This document shows positions 13,606 to 23,300 of a stretch of 35,798 bases of DNA, piece by piece. The stretch is from Bacteroidales bacterium. GTDB taxonomy: Bacteria > Bacteroidota > Bacteroidia > Bacteroidales > Muribaculaceae. The DNA lies in the NCBI GenBank assembly GCA_019416425.1, contig DXXK01000063.1, positions 1-35,798 on the forward strand, given 5' to 3'. Every line of letters begins with the position of its first letter. The first letter of the stretch is position 1. The position numbers and the translations under genes are program-made. The notes under the pieces were generated by a model. The model did not search any database. It was not told the origin of the DNA and worked only from the letters and a program-made list of their open reading frames with translations.

Positions 13606-15567
13606 ATGATCAGTGTAAATAATCTTGAAGTTGAGTTTTCGGCCAGGCCGTTGTTTCACGACGTGAGTTTCGTGATCAATGACAACGACCGTATAGCCCT
13701 GACAGGCAAGAACGGCGCGGGCAAGTCGACCATGCTCAAAATCCTGGCCGGTCTGGAACAACCCACCGGCGGTACCATAGCCATGCCAAATGACACGACA
13801 ATCGGTTATCTGCCCCAGCAGATGGTGCTGGCCGACGAGACAACCGTGACCGACGAGGTACGTAAGGCCTTCTCCGAATTACAGACCCTGAAGGACGAGC
13901 AGGCAGCATGCGAGCGGCAAATTGCCGAACGCACCGATTACGAAAGCGAGGACTATGCCAAACTCCTGGAACATTACGATTACCTGAACCAGCGTCTGGC
14001 CATAGAAGGCGCCATGAACATGGATGCCGAGATCGAGTCGACGCTTACAGGTCTGGGATTCCTCCCCAGCGATCTGCAACGCCCCACATCCGAGTTCTCC
14101 GGCGGCTGGCGTATGCGCATCGAGCTGGCTAAGATCCTGCTGAGACGTCCCGATATCCTGTTGCTTGACGAGCCGACCAACCATCTGGACATCGAATCCA
14201 TCCAATGGCTGGAACGGTTCCTGCAGAGCAAGGGAAAGGCCGTGCTGCTGGTCAGCCACGACCAGGCGTTCCTGGACAACGTTACGAGCCGCACAATCGA
14301 GATTAACTGCGGAAAGATATACGATTATAAGGTGAACTACACCAAGTTCCTGGAATTACGCAAGGAACGCGTGGAGCAGCAGATGCGCGCCTACGAGAAC
14401 CAGCAGAAGATGATAGCCGATACAAAAGACTTCATCGAGCGCTTCCGCTACAAGCCGACCAAGGCGGTACAGGTACAGAGCCGCATCAAGCAGCTGGAGA
14501 AGATCGTACCCATCGAGGTGGACGAGGTGGACAACTCACGGCTCAGGCTCAAATTTCCTCCGGCTGAGCGCTCGGGCGATTTTCCCCTAATTGTCGAGGG
14601 ATTAGGGAAACGCTACGGCGACCACCAGGTGTTCAGCGACGCTGAGTTCACCATCCGCCGAGGCGAGAAGGTGGCGTTCGTAGGCCGTAACGGCGAGGGC
14701 AAGTCCACGCTGGTGAAGTGCATCATGAACGAGATTCCCTACGACGGCACGCTCAAGGTGGGCCATAACGTCAAGATCGGATATTTCGCGCAGAACCAGG
14801 CACAGCTGCTGGACGGCGAGCTGACCGTGTTCCAGACCATCGACAACGTCGCCACCGGCGATATGCGTACCAAGGTCCGCGACATACTCGGTGCCTTCAT
14901 GTTCGGTGGCGAGGCCATCGACAAGAAGGTCAAGGTGCTGTCCGGTGGCGAGAAGACACGACTCGCTATGATCCGTCTGCTGCTGGAGCCGGTGAACTTC
15001 CTGATACTCGACGAGCCGACCAACCATCTGGACATACCCTCCAAAGATGTGCTGAAGAACGCCATTGCCGAATTCAACGGAACTGTCATCATAGTGAGCC
15101 ATGACCGATACTTCATGGACGGCCTTGTTAGTAAAGTCTACGAGTTCGGCCACGGTAAGGTACGCGAGCACTTAGGCGGCATATATGAGTTTCTACGCGA
15201 CAAGGATATGGAGAACCTGCGCGACATAGAACGGAAAACAGAACCCGCCTTTTCCGCACCGAAAGCAACGCAGCCGGAACAGAAGCAACCTGCCGCACCT
15301 GCTCCAGAACCGACCAAAAAGCTAACATACGCCGAGCAGAAGGAGCTGGCACGAATGGCCTCAAAGGCCGAGAAACAGGTCAAGGCGTCCGAAAGCAGGA
15401 TAGCCGAGCTTGAGGCTGAAGTCAAAGGTCTGGAGGACAAGCTCGCGGCCGGGGATGCTTCGGCAGAGACATTGGAAGCCTACAACACTGCCACCAAGCG
15501 GCTGGAGAACGAGATGTCCGTCTGGGAACTGGCACAGGAGGAACTGGAGTCACTGCAGAGCAAGTGA
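13606..15567 (+). CDS. ABC-F family ATPase (ribosome-associated, two ATP-binding cassettes)
   Basis: 653 residues with two ABC cassettes and no membrane segments, the hallmark of ABC-F proteins, which act on the ribosome (translation factors or antibiotic-target protection). Cassette 1: Walker A GKNGAGKST (34-42), signature FSGGWRMRIELAK, Walker B LLLDEPTNHLD (about 184-194). The linker (about 240-300) carries the charged helices of the family. Cassette 2: Walker A GRNGEGKST (about 359), signature LSGGEKTRLAM, Walker B LILDEPTNHLD (about 466). After a Pro/Ala-rich stretch there is a C-terminal coiled coil (about 565-653), as in Uup and YdiF-type members. It is the first gene of a tight run with the M13 peptidase. 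The chromosomal context suggests a housekeeping member rather than a resistance gene (inference). Confidence 0.92.
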   Translation: MISVNNLEVEFSARPLFHDVSFVINDNDRIALTGKNGAGKSTMLKILAGLEQPTGGTIAMPNDTTIGYLPQQMVLADETTVTDEVRKAFSELQTLKDEQAACERQIAERTDYESEDYAKLLEHYDYLNQRLAIEGAMNMDAEIESTLTGLGFLPSDLQRPTSEFSGGWRMRIELAKILLRRPDILLLDEPTNHLDIESIQWLERFLQSKGKAVLLVSHDQAFLDNVTSRTIEINCGKIYDYKVNYTKFLELRKERVEQQMRAYENQQKMIADTKDFIERFRYKPTKAVQVQSRIKQLEKIVPIEVDEVDNSRLRLKFPPAERSGDFPLIVEGLGKRYGDHQVFSDAEFTIRRGEKVAFVGRNGEGKSTLVKCIMNEIPYDGTLKVGHNVKIGYFAQNQAQLLDGELTVFQTIDNVATGDMRTKVRDILGAFMFGGEAIDKKVKVLSGGEKTRLAMIRLLLEPVNFLILDEPTNHLDIPSKDVLKNAIAEFNGTVIIVSHDRYFMDGLVSKVYEFGHGKVREHLGGIYEFLRDKDMENLRDIERKTEPAFSAPKATQPEQKQPAAPAPEPTKKLTYAEQKELARMASKAEKQVKASESRIAELEAEVKGLEDKLAAGDASAETLEAYNTATKRLENEMSVWELAQEELESLQSK

Positions 15568-15593
15568 CATATCACTTTCTAAGATTCAACACA

Positions 15594-17540
15594 ATGATAC
15601 AAGATAATTTAGACAGAAGCATAGATCCGGCACAGGATTTCTACGGATACGCATGCGGAGGCTGGCAGAAGGCCCATCCCCTGCAGGGTGAATATGCACG
15701 CTACGGAGTGTTCGACGATATCGCGGAACAGAACCGCAAGCAGCTGCGCGAGCTGATCGAAGGCTTAGGCCAACATCCTGACGCCAAGACTACGGACACA
15801 ATCGCACAGAAGGTTAACGACATCTACCTGTTAGGCATGGACATGGAACGCCGCAACCAGCTCGGAGCCGAACCAATCATGCCCATAGTCCACCGCATCC
15901 AGGCCATCGACCGCGAGAACTTCGCAGAGACCATGGCATGGCTGAACCGCGGAGCCGGAGGCGGCTTCTTCGGTTACGGCGTAGGACCCGATCCAGCCGA
16001 CTCCACAATGAACGTGCTCCATGTGTCGGAATGCGGACTCACGCTCGGCGACAGGGACTATTATCTTGAGCAGAACGAGACCAACGACAAGATCATGGAG
16101 GCATACCATAATTATGTCGTGACCGTCATGAAACTCATAGGTTACAGTGCCGAGGATGCCGGGCGAGTATGGAACTCAGTCATCGAGATCGAGACAGAGA
16201 TAGCCCGAAACAAAAAGACACGTGAGGAGCGGCGAGATCCGCAATTGAGCTACAACTGGATGAAGACCGAGGATTTCCTGGCAAAATATCCTGGCATAGA
16301 ATGGGTCCGCATAATGGAGGAATCCGGTCTGAAGATGCCCGAGGCGCTGAATGTATCGTCGGTCAAGTATATGGACTGGCTCAACGGATACCTCCCCGCG
16401 CTTGACATACAGAAGGTCCGTGACTACCTGGTGTTCACGGCTGTCTGCGAAGGCACAGGCACGCTCAGCGACGACTTCTACGATGCCGATTTCGAGATGT
16501 TCGGACGTGTGCTGTCGGGACGTGAGGAGAAGAAACCGCAGTGGAAACGTGCAATGACCATCCCCAACTCCATGTTCGGCGAAGCCATCGGCCAGCTATA
16601 TGTAGAGAAATACTTCCCTGAGGAAAACAAGCGCTACATGAAGCAGCTGGTGGAGAACCTGCGTGCATCCCTGGCCAAGCATATAAAAGAGCTGGAATGG
16701 ATGTCGGACGAGACCAAGGCTAAGGCGCTGGACAAGCTTGCGTCTCTTACTGTCAAGATAGGATATCCCGAAAAATGGAAGGATTATTCCGAAATCCATA
16801 TCGATCCGGCCAAAAATTATCTGGAGAATGTACTTGCCGCCTCCGAGTGGTTCGTGCAGGACAACTACAACAAGTTGGGCAAGCCGGTGGACCGCGAGGA
16901 ATGGTTCATGACCCCGCAGACCGTCAACGCCTACTACAGTCCTGTCATGAACGAGATTTGTTTTCCGGCTGGAATACTTCAGCCTCCTTACTTCGACATC
17001 AACACCAACGACGCCATGAACTACGGAGCCATCGGAGTGGTGATAGGCCATGAGATGACACACGGATTCGACGACCAAGGGCGGCAGTTCGACAAGAACG
17101 GCAACCTGGTGAACTGGTGGAGCAAGGAGGACGAGGAGAAGTTCAAGTCGCTGACCGAGGTGCTGAAGAAGCAGTTCAACAAGGTAGAGGTGGCACCCGG
17201 CGTGTTCGCCAACGGCGAATATACCTTGGGCGAGAACATCGCCGACCAGGGAGGACTACGTATAGCCTATACGGCCTATCATGACGCGGTGGGACAGGAC
17301 GCCAAAGGTGACGGAGAGTTCACACCCGACCAGCTGTTCTACCTGGCATACGCATCCGTATGGGCCTCCAACATCCGCCCGGAGGAGATACTGGTACGCA
17401 CCAAGACCGACCCGCACTCGCTGGGCCGCAACCGCGTGAACGTCACTCTGCGCAACATCCACACATTCCTCAATGCGTTCGGCTTCAAGGACGGAGACAC
17501 GATGTACCGTCCTGAATCCGAACGGGTAATCATCTGGTAA
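15594..17540 (+). CDS. M13 family zinc metallopeptidase (PepO/neprilysin-like)
   Basis: 648 residues from the ATG at 15594. Zinc-binding HExTH is H486-E487-M-T-H490 in GVVIGHEMTHGFDDQGRQFD, and the third zinc ligand is E547 in GENIADQGG with D551. The substrate-binding VNAYY motif and a C-terminal Trp (VIIW) are also present. M13 enzymes cleave oligopeptides of limited length. Oddly, there is no signal peptide or lipobox: the protein starts directly with the conserved 'LDRSIDPAQDFYGYACGGW', so this copy is probably cytoplasmic. A GTG at 15564, overlapping the ABC-F stop, would add ten residues (MTYHFLRFNT), but the ATG fits family starts better. aroE follows 4 nt later. Confidence 0.93.
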   Translation: MIQDNLDRSIDPAQDFYGYACGGWQKAHPLQGEYARYGVFDDIAEQNRKQLRELIEGLGQHPDAKTTDTIAQKVNDIYLLGMDMERRNQLGAEPIMPIVHRIQAIDRENFAETMAWLNRGAGGGFFGYGVGPDPADSTMNVLHVSECGLTLGDRDYYLEQNETNDKIMEAYHNYVVTVMKLIGYSAEDAGRVWNSVIEIETEIARNKKTREERRDPQLSYNWMKTEDFLAKYPGIEWVRIMEESGLKMPEALNVSSVKYMDWLNGYLPALDIQKVRDYLVFTAVCEGTGTLSDDFYDADFEMFGRVLSGREEKKPQWKRAMTIPNSMFGEAIGQLYVEKYFPEENKRYMKQLVENLRASLAKHIKELEWMSDETKAKALDKLASLTVKIGYPEKWKDYSEIHIDPAKNYLENVLAASEWFVQDNYNKLGKPVDREEWFMTPQTVNAYYSPVMNEICFPAGILQPPYFDINTNDAMNYGAIGVVIGHEMTHGFDDQGRQFDKNGNLVNWWSKEDEEKFKSLTEVLKKQFNKVEVAPGVFANGEYTLGENIADQGGLRIAYTAYHDAVGQDAKGDGEFTPDQLFYLAYASVWASNIRPEEILVRTKTDPHSLGRNRVNVTLRNIHTFLNAFGFKDGDTMYRPESERVIIW

Positions 17541-17544
17541 GGCT

Positions 17545-18297
17545 ATGATAGAGCTCGGGCTGATAGGCTGGCCGTTAGGGCATTCGCAATCCCCGGAATA
17601 CTTCGCTGCGAAATTCCGGAGACTGGGAATCGAAGGCTCGTATTCCCTGTTTCCATTAAAGGGAATCGATGATTTTCCAGCCCTGCTCGAAACACATTCC
17701 GGTCTGCGCGGATTCAACGTCACAATACCCTACAAGCAGTCAATCCTCCCCTATCTGTCCTGCATCAGTCCCGAAGCCGAGGCCATCGGTGCGGTCAATA
17801 CCGTTTCGATAGAGAGGAGAGACGGCAAAGTCATCATGTCGGGCTACAATACCGATTGCCTTGGTTTCCGGGACAGCATTGCGCCATTGCTTGGCTCAAT
17901 GATGGATCAACCAATACATGCGCTGATTCTCGGGACCGGTGGCGTCTCCAAAGCGGTGGCCTACGGACTGACCACGCTCGGCATCGAACATCTGTTCGTC
18001 AGCCGCCACGCTGACGGATCCGACAAGATAGGATACGATGAGCTCACAGCAGAGATAATGGATACGCACCGGCTCATAGTGAACTGCACCCCGTTGGGTA
18101 TGTGGCCGGATGTCGATGGATGTCCTGATATTCCATGGAATCTGCTCCCGGCCAATGCCGTCTGCTATGACCTGGTCTATAATCCGGCCGTTACCGAATT
18201 CATGAGGCAAGGTGCAGTGCGAGGAGCTGCGGTCAAGAACGGTCTGGAGATGCTGCACCGACAGGCCGATGCAGCCTGGGATATATGGCGTCGCTGA
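17545..18297 (+). CDS. aroE: Shikimate dehydrogenase
   Basis: 250 residues. It reduces 3-dehydroshikimate to shikimate with NADPH in aromatic amino acid synthesis. Shikimate-binding residues: S14 and S16 in GHSQSP, the catalytic Lys K64 in NVTIPYKQ, N85 in GAVNTV, and D104 in NTDCLGF. The Rossmann glycine loop is LILGTGGVSKAVAYGL (about 127-142). It lies 4 nt after the M13 peptidase gene and overlaps comEC by 13 nt, so the genes are probably co-transcribed. It is slightly shorter than many AroE proteins (about 270), as is common in Bacteroidales. Confidence 0.95.
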   Translation: MIELGLIGWPLGHSQSPEYFAAKFRRLGIEGSYSLFPLKGIDDFPALLETHSGLRGFNVTIPYKQSILPYLSCISPEAEAIGAVNTVSIERRDGKVIMSGYNTDCLGFRDSIAPLLGSMMDQPIHALILGTGGVSKAVAYGLTTLGIEHLFVSRHADGSDKIGYDELTAEIMDTHRLIVNCTPLGMWPDVDGCPDIPWNLLPANAVCYDLVYNPAVTEFMRQGAVRGAAVKNGLEMLHRQADAAWDIWRR

Positions 18298-20240
18298 CCC
18301 TCCGGTTGTACTCGCCTATGCTTCTCCCGCTATCGGGGCTGATCGGCGGAATTCTTCTGAGCCATCTCGGCGCAGGATTCGTTGCCGGTGCCGTATTGAT
18401 TATGGCCGGTATAGTCGTCTATGAGATCATAGCCAGGAAAAGCGGTGATCCGGTCGCCGCATTCCACATGCACAACTGGCACTATTCATGGGTCGCCGTC
18501 ATCTTCACAGGCATAGGGGTCATAATTACAAACACAAGGATGCCCGAGCCATTGCCCGACGAACTTGTAGACCGTACTGTAATGGCTTACGGCCATGTGG
18601 ACGAGGTTCGGAACACGACACTCGGCGACCGCGCCGTCATGGAACTGACGGCACTGATGGATTCTTCGGGAAACGCCAAAGCCATCTCGCCCGTCAGGAT
18701 ACTTGGAGTATGCCGGTACTTTCCCGGCCAGGTGGACGACAACGTTATCTTCCCATGTAAGCTGAAGCCTATATCGGATTCATGGAACACATTCGACAGC
18801 GGCTATGCGCTGCGGATGGCAAGAAAAGGGATCCTGTACACCGCGATAATGGACGATTCAATCAAGACCCAGTCGCGGAACACTACATTGAACGGCCTGA
18901 CATGGAACATCCGCAGCCGGGCCGAGGAATTCATCGAGAAGACTCCGTTGACCAAGCAGACACAGAATTTCCTCATCACGATCATTCTGGGAGACCGGGA
19001 ATATCTTGACGAGAACACCCGTGCGCTGTTTGCCGACGGCGGCGTCTCACATATGCTGGCACTGAGCGGCATGCATGTGTCCATCATCGCCGGAATCATC
19101 CTGTGGCTGCTGTTTCCCTTCAACCCGCTTGGAATCTACCGCTGGCGTTATATCGTGGCATTACCCGCTCTATGGGGATATACATTCATCACCGGACTGA
19201 CACCCTCCACCGTCCGCGCAGCCATAATGCTGACCACTGTGATAGTCTGCATGCTGACCGAACGCAAGAACTCCTCCTGGAACGCGCTGCTTCTGGCCGT
19301 CTTCATAATCCTTCTGTTCAATCCTGATGCACTTTTCGACATCGGACTGCAGTTAAGCTTCATATGCGTGACATCGCTGATATTCTTTGCGGGCCCCCTC
19401 AACCCCATCGACCATCACGAGCATAGTATTCTGTTCAATGTCGTGGCGGCGGTACTCGTAACCCTATCGGCTACCGCGGCGTCATGGGTGTTGACCTCCT
19501 ACTATTTCGGCATCTTCCCGCTGCTGTTCATCCCGGCCAACCTGATCGCCCTCCCCCTGCTGCCCATCTATGTGGTTCTGGCATTGATTTTCATGCTGAC
19601 CGCTGCGATCGGCCATCCGTTCGTATGGCTTGCCTGGACGCTCGACGCGGGCTATTCCGGACTTGTAGCGATGCTTTCAGCGATTCACGGCGAGGAATCG
19701 TCGGCACTGCAGTTCGACGTGTCATGGATCACTGTCACGCTATGGCTGCTGGCATTGGCAGGACTTGCCTTGTGGCTGCATTACCGGCGCCATCGGGGAT
19801 TCCTGATACTGTCCGCCGCCGTCGCCGTGATCTCGTTGATACTGATACCGTTCGCCGAACCATCCAAGCCTGACGGTTTCATAATCCAGACCCGTTCCGA
19901 CATGCCGCAGATACTGTCACGCATTGACCGCCGGGAATTTTCACAGACATTCAAGCCCAATGCAGTGAGCGGAATTACAATCCACGGCAAACACATCCTG
20001 TCCGCCGACTGCGACCTCCAGAGCATGCTCAAACCTGATGTCTGCGACATCGCCATAATAACCCGCAGCTGTCGCAACAGCATCGCCGAGATCGACTCCA
20101 TCCTGCATCCCGGCCTGATTGTATTGCACCCATCCATCAGGCGTGTCATAGAATCCGAAATGATACACCAAGCCGACTCACTCCACATCCCCGTTCATTC
20201 CTTACGGATTTCCGGCCCATTACACATCATTAAGGAATAG
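18285..20240 (+). CDS. comEC: ComEC/Rec2 family membrane protein
   Basis: 651 residues, with an N-terminal hydrophobic region and extracytoplasmic domain (DUF4131-like, about 1-210) and then the ComEC competence domain with many membrane segments (about 225-520), including the family signature MLALSGMHVSIIAGI. ComEC forms the inner-membrane channel for uptake of single-stranded DNA. The C-terminal part (about 520-651) is soluble and lacks the HxHxDH metal-binding motif of the beta-lactamase-like domain found in many ComEC proteins. The start ATG lies inside the aroE end (13-nt overlap). Whether the host is naturally competent cannot be told from this window. Confidence 0.88.
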   Translation: MASLTLRLYSPMLLPLSGLIGGILLSHLGAGFVAGAVLIMAGIVVYEIIARKSGDPVAAFHMHNWHYSWVAVIFTGIGVIITNTRMPEPLPDELVDRTVMAYGHVDEVRNTTLGDRAVMELTALMDSSGNAKAISPVRILGVCRYFPGQVDDNVIFPCKLKPISDSWNTFDSGYALRMARKGILYTAIMDDSIKTQSRNTTLNGLTWNIRSRAEEFIEKTPLTKQTQNFLITIILGDREYLDENTRALFADGGVSHMLALSGMHVSIIAGIILWLLFPFNPLGIYRWRYIVALPALWGYTFITGLTPSTVRAAIMLTTVIVCMLTERKNSSWNALLLAVFIILLFNPDALFDIGLQLSFICVTSLIFFAGPLNPIDHHEHSILFNVVAAVLVTLSATAASWVLTSYYFGIFPLLFIPANLIALPLLPIYVVLALIFMLTAAIGHPFVWLAWTLDAGYSGLVAMLSAIHGEESSALQFDVSWITVTLWLLALAGLALWLHYRRHRGFLILSAAVAVISLILIPFAEPSKPDGFIIQTRSDMPQILSRIDRREFSQTFKPNAVSGITIHGKHILSADCDLQSMLKPDVCDIAIITRSCRNSIAEIDSILHPGLIVLHPSIRRVIESEMIHQADSLHIPVHSLRISGPLHIIKE

Positions 20241-20287
20241 GTTCCTGAATCAGTCTTGATATTTTTATCTACAACTCGCCACCGGAA

Positions 20288-20319
20288 GTTGTATTTCTCC
20301 GCAATATTTTCTAAATTTG
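20288..20319 (+). promoter_or_regulatory. Promoter of dnaE
   Basis: GTTG (20288-20291), 20 nt, then TAAATTTG (20312-20319), a good Bacteroidetes promoter. The predicted transcript starts about 35-40 nt before the dnaE ATG. Confidence 0.65.
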
Positions 20320-20360
20320 TAGTCATTTCTGAATAAAAAACAGCTAAACTGCATAGCATC

Positions 20361-23300
20361 ATGTCATTCACGCATCTTCATGTGCATTCGCAATACAGTC
20401 TTCTCGACGGCAAAGCCTCCATCCCGGAGCTGGTGGACAAGGCCATCGCGACAGGCATGCGCGGCATAGCCCTGACCGACCATGGCAACATGTTCGGCAT
20501 CAAGGAATTCTGGAATTATGTCGACAAGAAGAATTCCGGCAAGGAGGAAGGCGAGAAGTTCAAACCCATCCTGGGCTGCGAGATGTACGTGGCGCGTGAC
20601 AAGATGACAGACAAGAAGGACAAAACCGACAACGGATACCACCTGATAGTCCTGGCCAAGAACCTGAAGGGCTACCACAATCTGGTCAAGCTGGTGAGCC
20701 GTGCCTGGACCGAGGGATATTACTACAAAGCGCGTACGGACCGCGCCGATCTGGAGGCCCACAAGGAGGGACTGATAGTCTGCTCGGCATGTCTGGGCGG
20801 CGAGGTACCGCAGTTCATACTCAACGACGAGCTTGACAAGGCCGAGGAACGCATACTGTGGTACAAATCCGTATTCGGCGATGACTACTATCTGGAGCTG
20901 CAACGTCACCAGACCTTCAAGGAGAACGCCAACCGCGAGGTCTACCCCGAGCAGTGCAAGGTCAACGACGTACTGCTCGGACTGGCCCGCAAGCACGGCA
21001 TCAAGGTGGTGTGCACCAACGACGTTCACTTCACCAACGAGGAGGACGCCGAGGCCCACGACCGACTGATCTGCGTATCGATGCAGAAGACCTTCTCCGA
21101 GCCGCGCTTGCACTATACCAAGCAGGAATGGCTCAAGACTCCGGAGGAGATGGCCGAGATATTCAAGGACATCCCCGAGGCACTGGCCACCACGGAGGAG
21201 ATTCTTGACAAGGTTGAGTTCTACAGCATCAACCACGCCCCCATAATGCCCTTCTTCGATATACCAAAGGAATTCGGCACCGAGGAGGAATACCGCAGCC
21301 GCATCACGGAGAAGGAACTCTTCGACGAGTTCACCCAGGACGAAAACGGCAACGTGGTCCTGTCGCCCGAGGCTGCGCAGAAGAAGATAGACGGCCTCGG
21401 CGGATACGACAAGATCTACCGCATCAAGTTCGAGGCGGACTACTTGACCAAGCTTACGATGGAGGGAGCCAAGGAGCGCTACGGCGACCCGATACCTCCG
21501 GATGTGGCGGAACGCCTGAAGTTCGAGCTGCACATCATGAAGACCATGGGATTCCCCGGCTACTTCCTGATCGTGCAGGACTTCATCAATACCGGACGTA
21601 AGAAATTAGGTGTGAGCATCGGCCCGGGCCGTGGATCGGCAGCGGGATCGGCAGCGGCTTACTGTCTGGGCATCACCCAGATCGACCCCATCAAGTACGA
21701 CCTGCTGTTCGAGCGTTTCCTGAATCCCGACCGTATATCGCTCCCCGATATCGACGTGGACTTCGATGACGACGGACGCTACGAGGTGCTGAAGTACGTC
21801 ACCGAGCACTACGGCGCCGAGAAGGTGGCGCACATCATCACGTTCGGAACAATGGCCACTAAGATGGCTGTCAAGGATGTGGCCAAGGTGCTGGAGGTAC
21901 CTCTGCCGGAAGCGAACAGACTCGTGAAGCTGATACCCGACCGATTGCCGGAAGTGGACGGCAAGTCACCGAAGATCAACCTGAAGAACTGTCTGAAATA
22001 CTGTAAGGAATTCGGAGCCGAGCTTCAGAATCCCGACGAGAAGGTACGGGAGACGCTGAAATACGCCCAGCAGCTTGAAGGCAACATCCGCGGTACCGGC
22101 ATCCACGCCTGCGGCGTCATCATCTGTCGTGACGACATCACCGACTGGGTACCCGTTTCCATGGCAACCGACGCCGACGGCACGAAGGTTGTGTCCACGC
22201 AGTACGAGGGATCCATCATCGAGGACACCGGCCTGATCAAGATGGACTTCCTGGGACTGAAGACCCTGTCCATCATCAAGGAGGCGCTGTACAACATCAA
22301 GATGCGTCACGGCTTCGACCTGGACATAGAGCATATCCCGCTGGACGACCCCAAGACATTCGAACTGTACTGCAAGGGAGCAACCACCTCGACATTCCAG
22401 TTCGAGTCGGCAGGCATGCAGAACTCGTTGCGCAGTCTTCAGCCCTCGAAGTTCGAGGACCTCATCGCCATGAACGCCCTGTACCGTCCGGGACCTATGG
22501 ACTACATCCCCACCTTCATCAAGCGTAAGCACGGCGAGGAACCAATCGAGTACGACATTCCCTGCATGAAGCAGTACCTGGAGGAGACCTACGGCGTGAC
22601 CGTCTACCAGGAGCAGGTCATGCTGCTGTCGCGTCTGCTGGCCAACTTCACCCGAGGCGAATCGGACATGCTCCGCAAGGCCATGGGTAAGAAGCAGATT
22701 GACAAGATGCAGAAGCTCAAGAAGAAATTCATGGAGCAGGGGCAGGCCAACGGACACGAGGAGAAGACCCTGAACAAGATCTGGGAGGACTGGGAGAAGT
22801 TCGCATCCTACGCCTTCAACAAGAGCCATGCCACATGCTACACATGGGTTGCCTACCAGACGGCCTACCTCAAGGCACACTATCCCGCCGAATATATGGC
22901 GGGAGTGCTGAGCCGCAACCTGACGGCCAGCGACAAGATGGGCAAGGTGATGGGCGAATGCCGCCGCATGGGCCTGCGGGTGCTGGGACCGGACATCAAC
23001 GAGTCCATCGAGAAGTTCGGTGTGAACAAGGCCGGCGACATCCGTTTCGGACTGGCCGCAGTGAAGGGTGTTGGCGCCAATGCCGTAAAGACTATCATAG
23101 ACGAGCGTACCGCCAACGGACCGTTCCAGGACATCTACGACTTTGTGGAGCGAGTCAACCTGTCGGCGTGCAACCGCAGCGCCATCGAGAACCTGGCCAT
23201 GGCCGGTGCCTTCGACAGCTTCGGCAAACCACGCGAGACGTACGTAACCTCGATGTTCGACTCCACATTCGCCGATTGCCTCGTGAAGTACGGCCAGCGG

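Noticed and set aside
15564..15593. GTG start for the M13 peptidase overlapping the ABC-F stop
   Set aside because: It adds ten residues not seen at family N-termini; ATG 15594 is a better start, though the overlap could still matter for coupling.
20364..22880. Long minus-strand frames opposite dnaE (20364-21533, 21966-22880)
   Set aside because: They are shadows of dnaE in GC-rich codons; the translations are Leu/Val/His-rich without family motifs.
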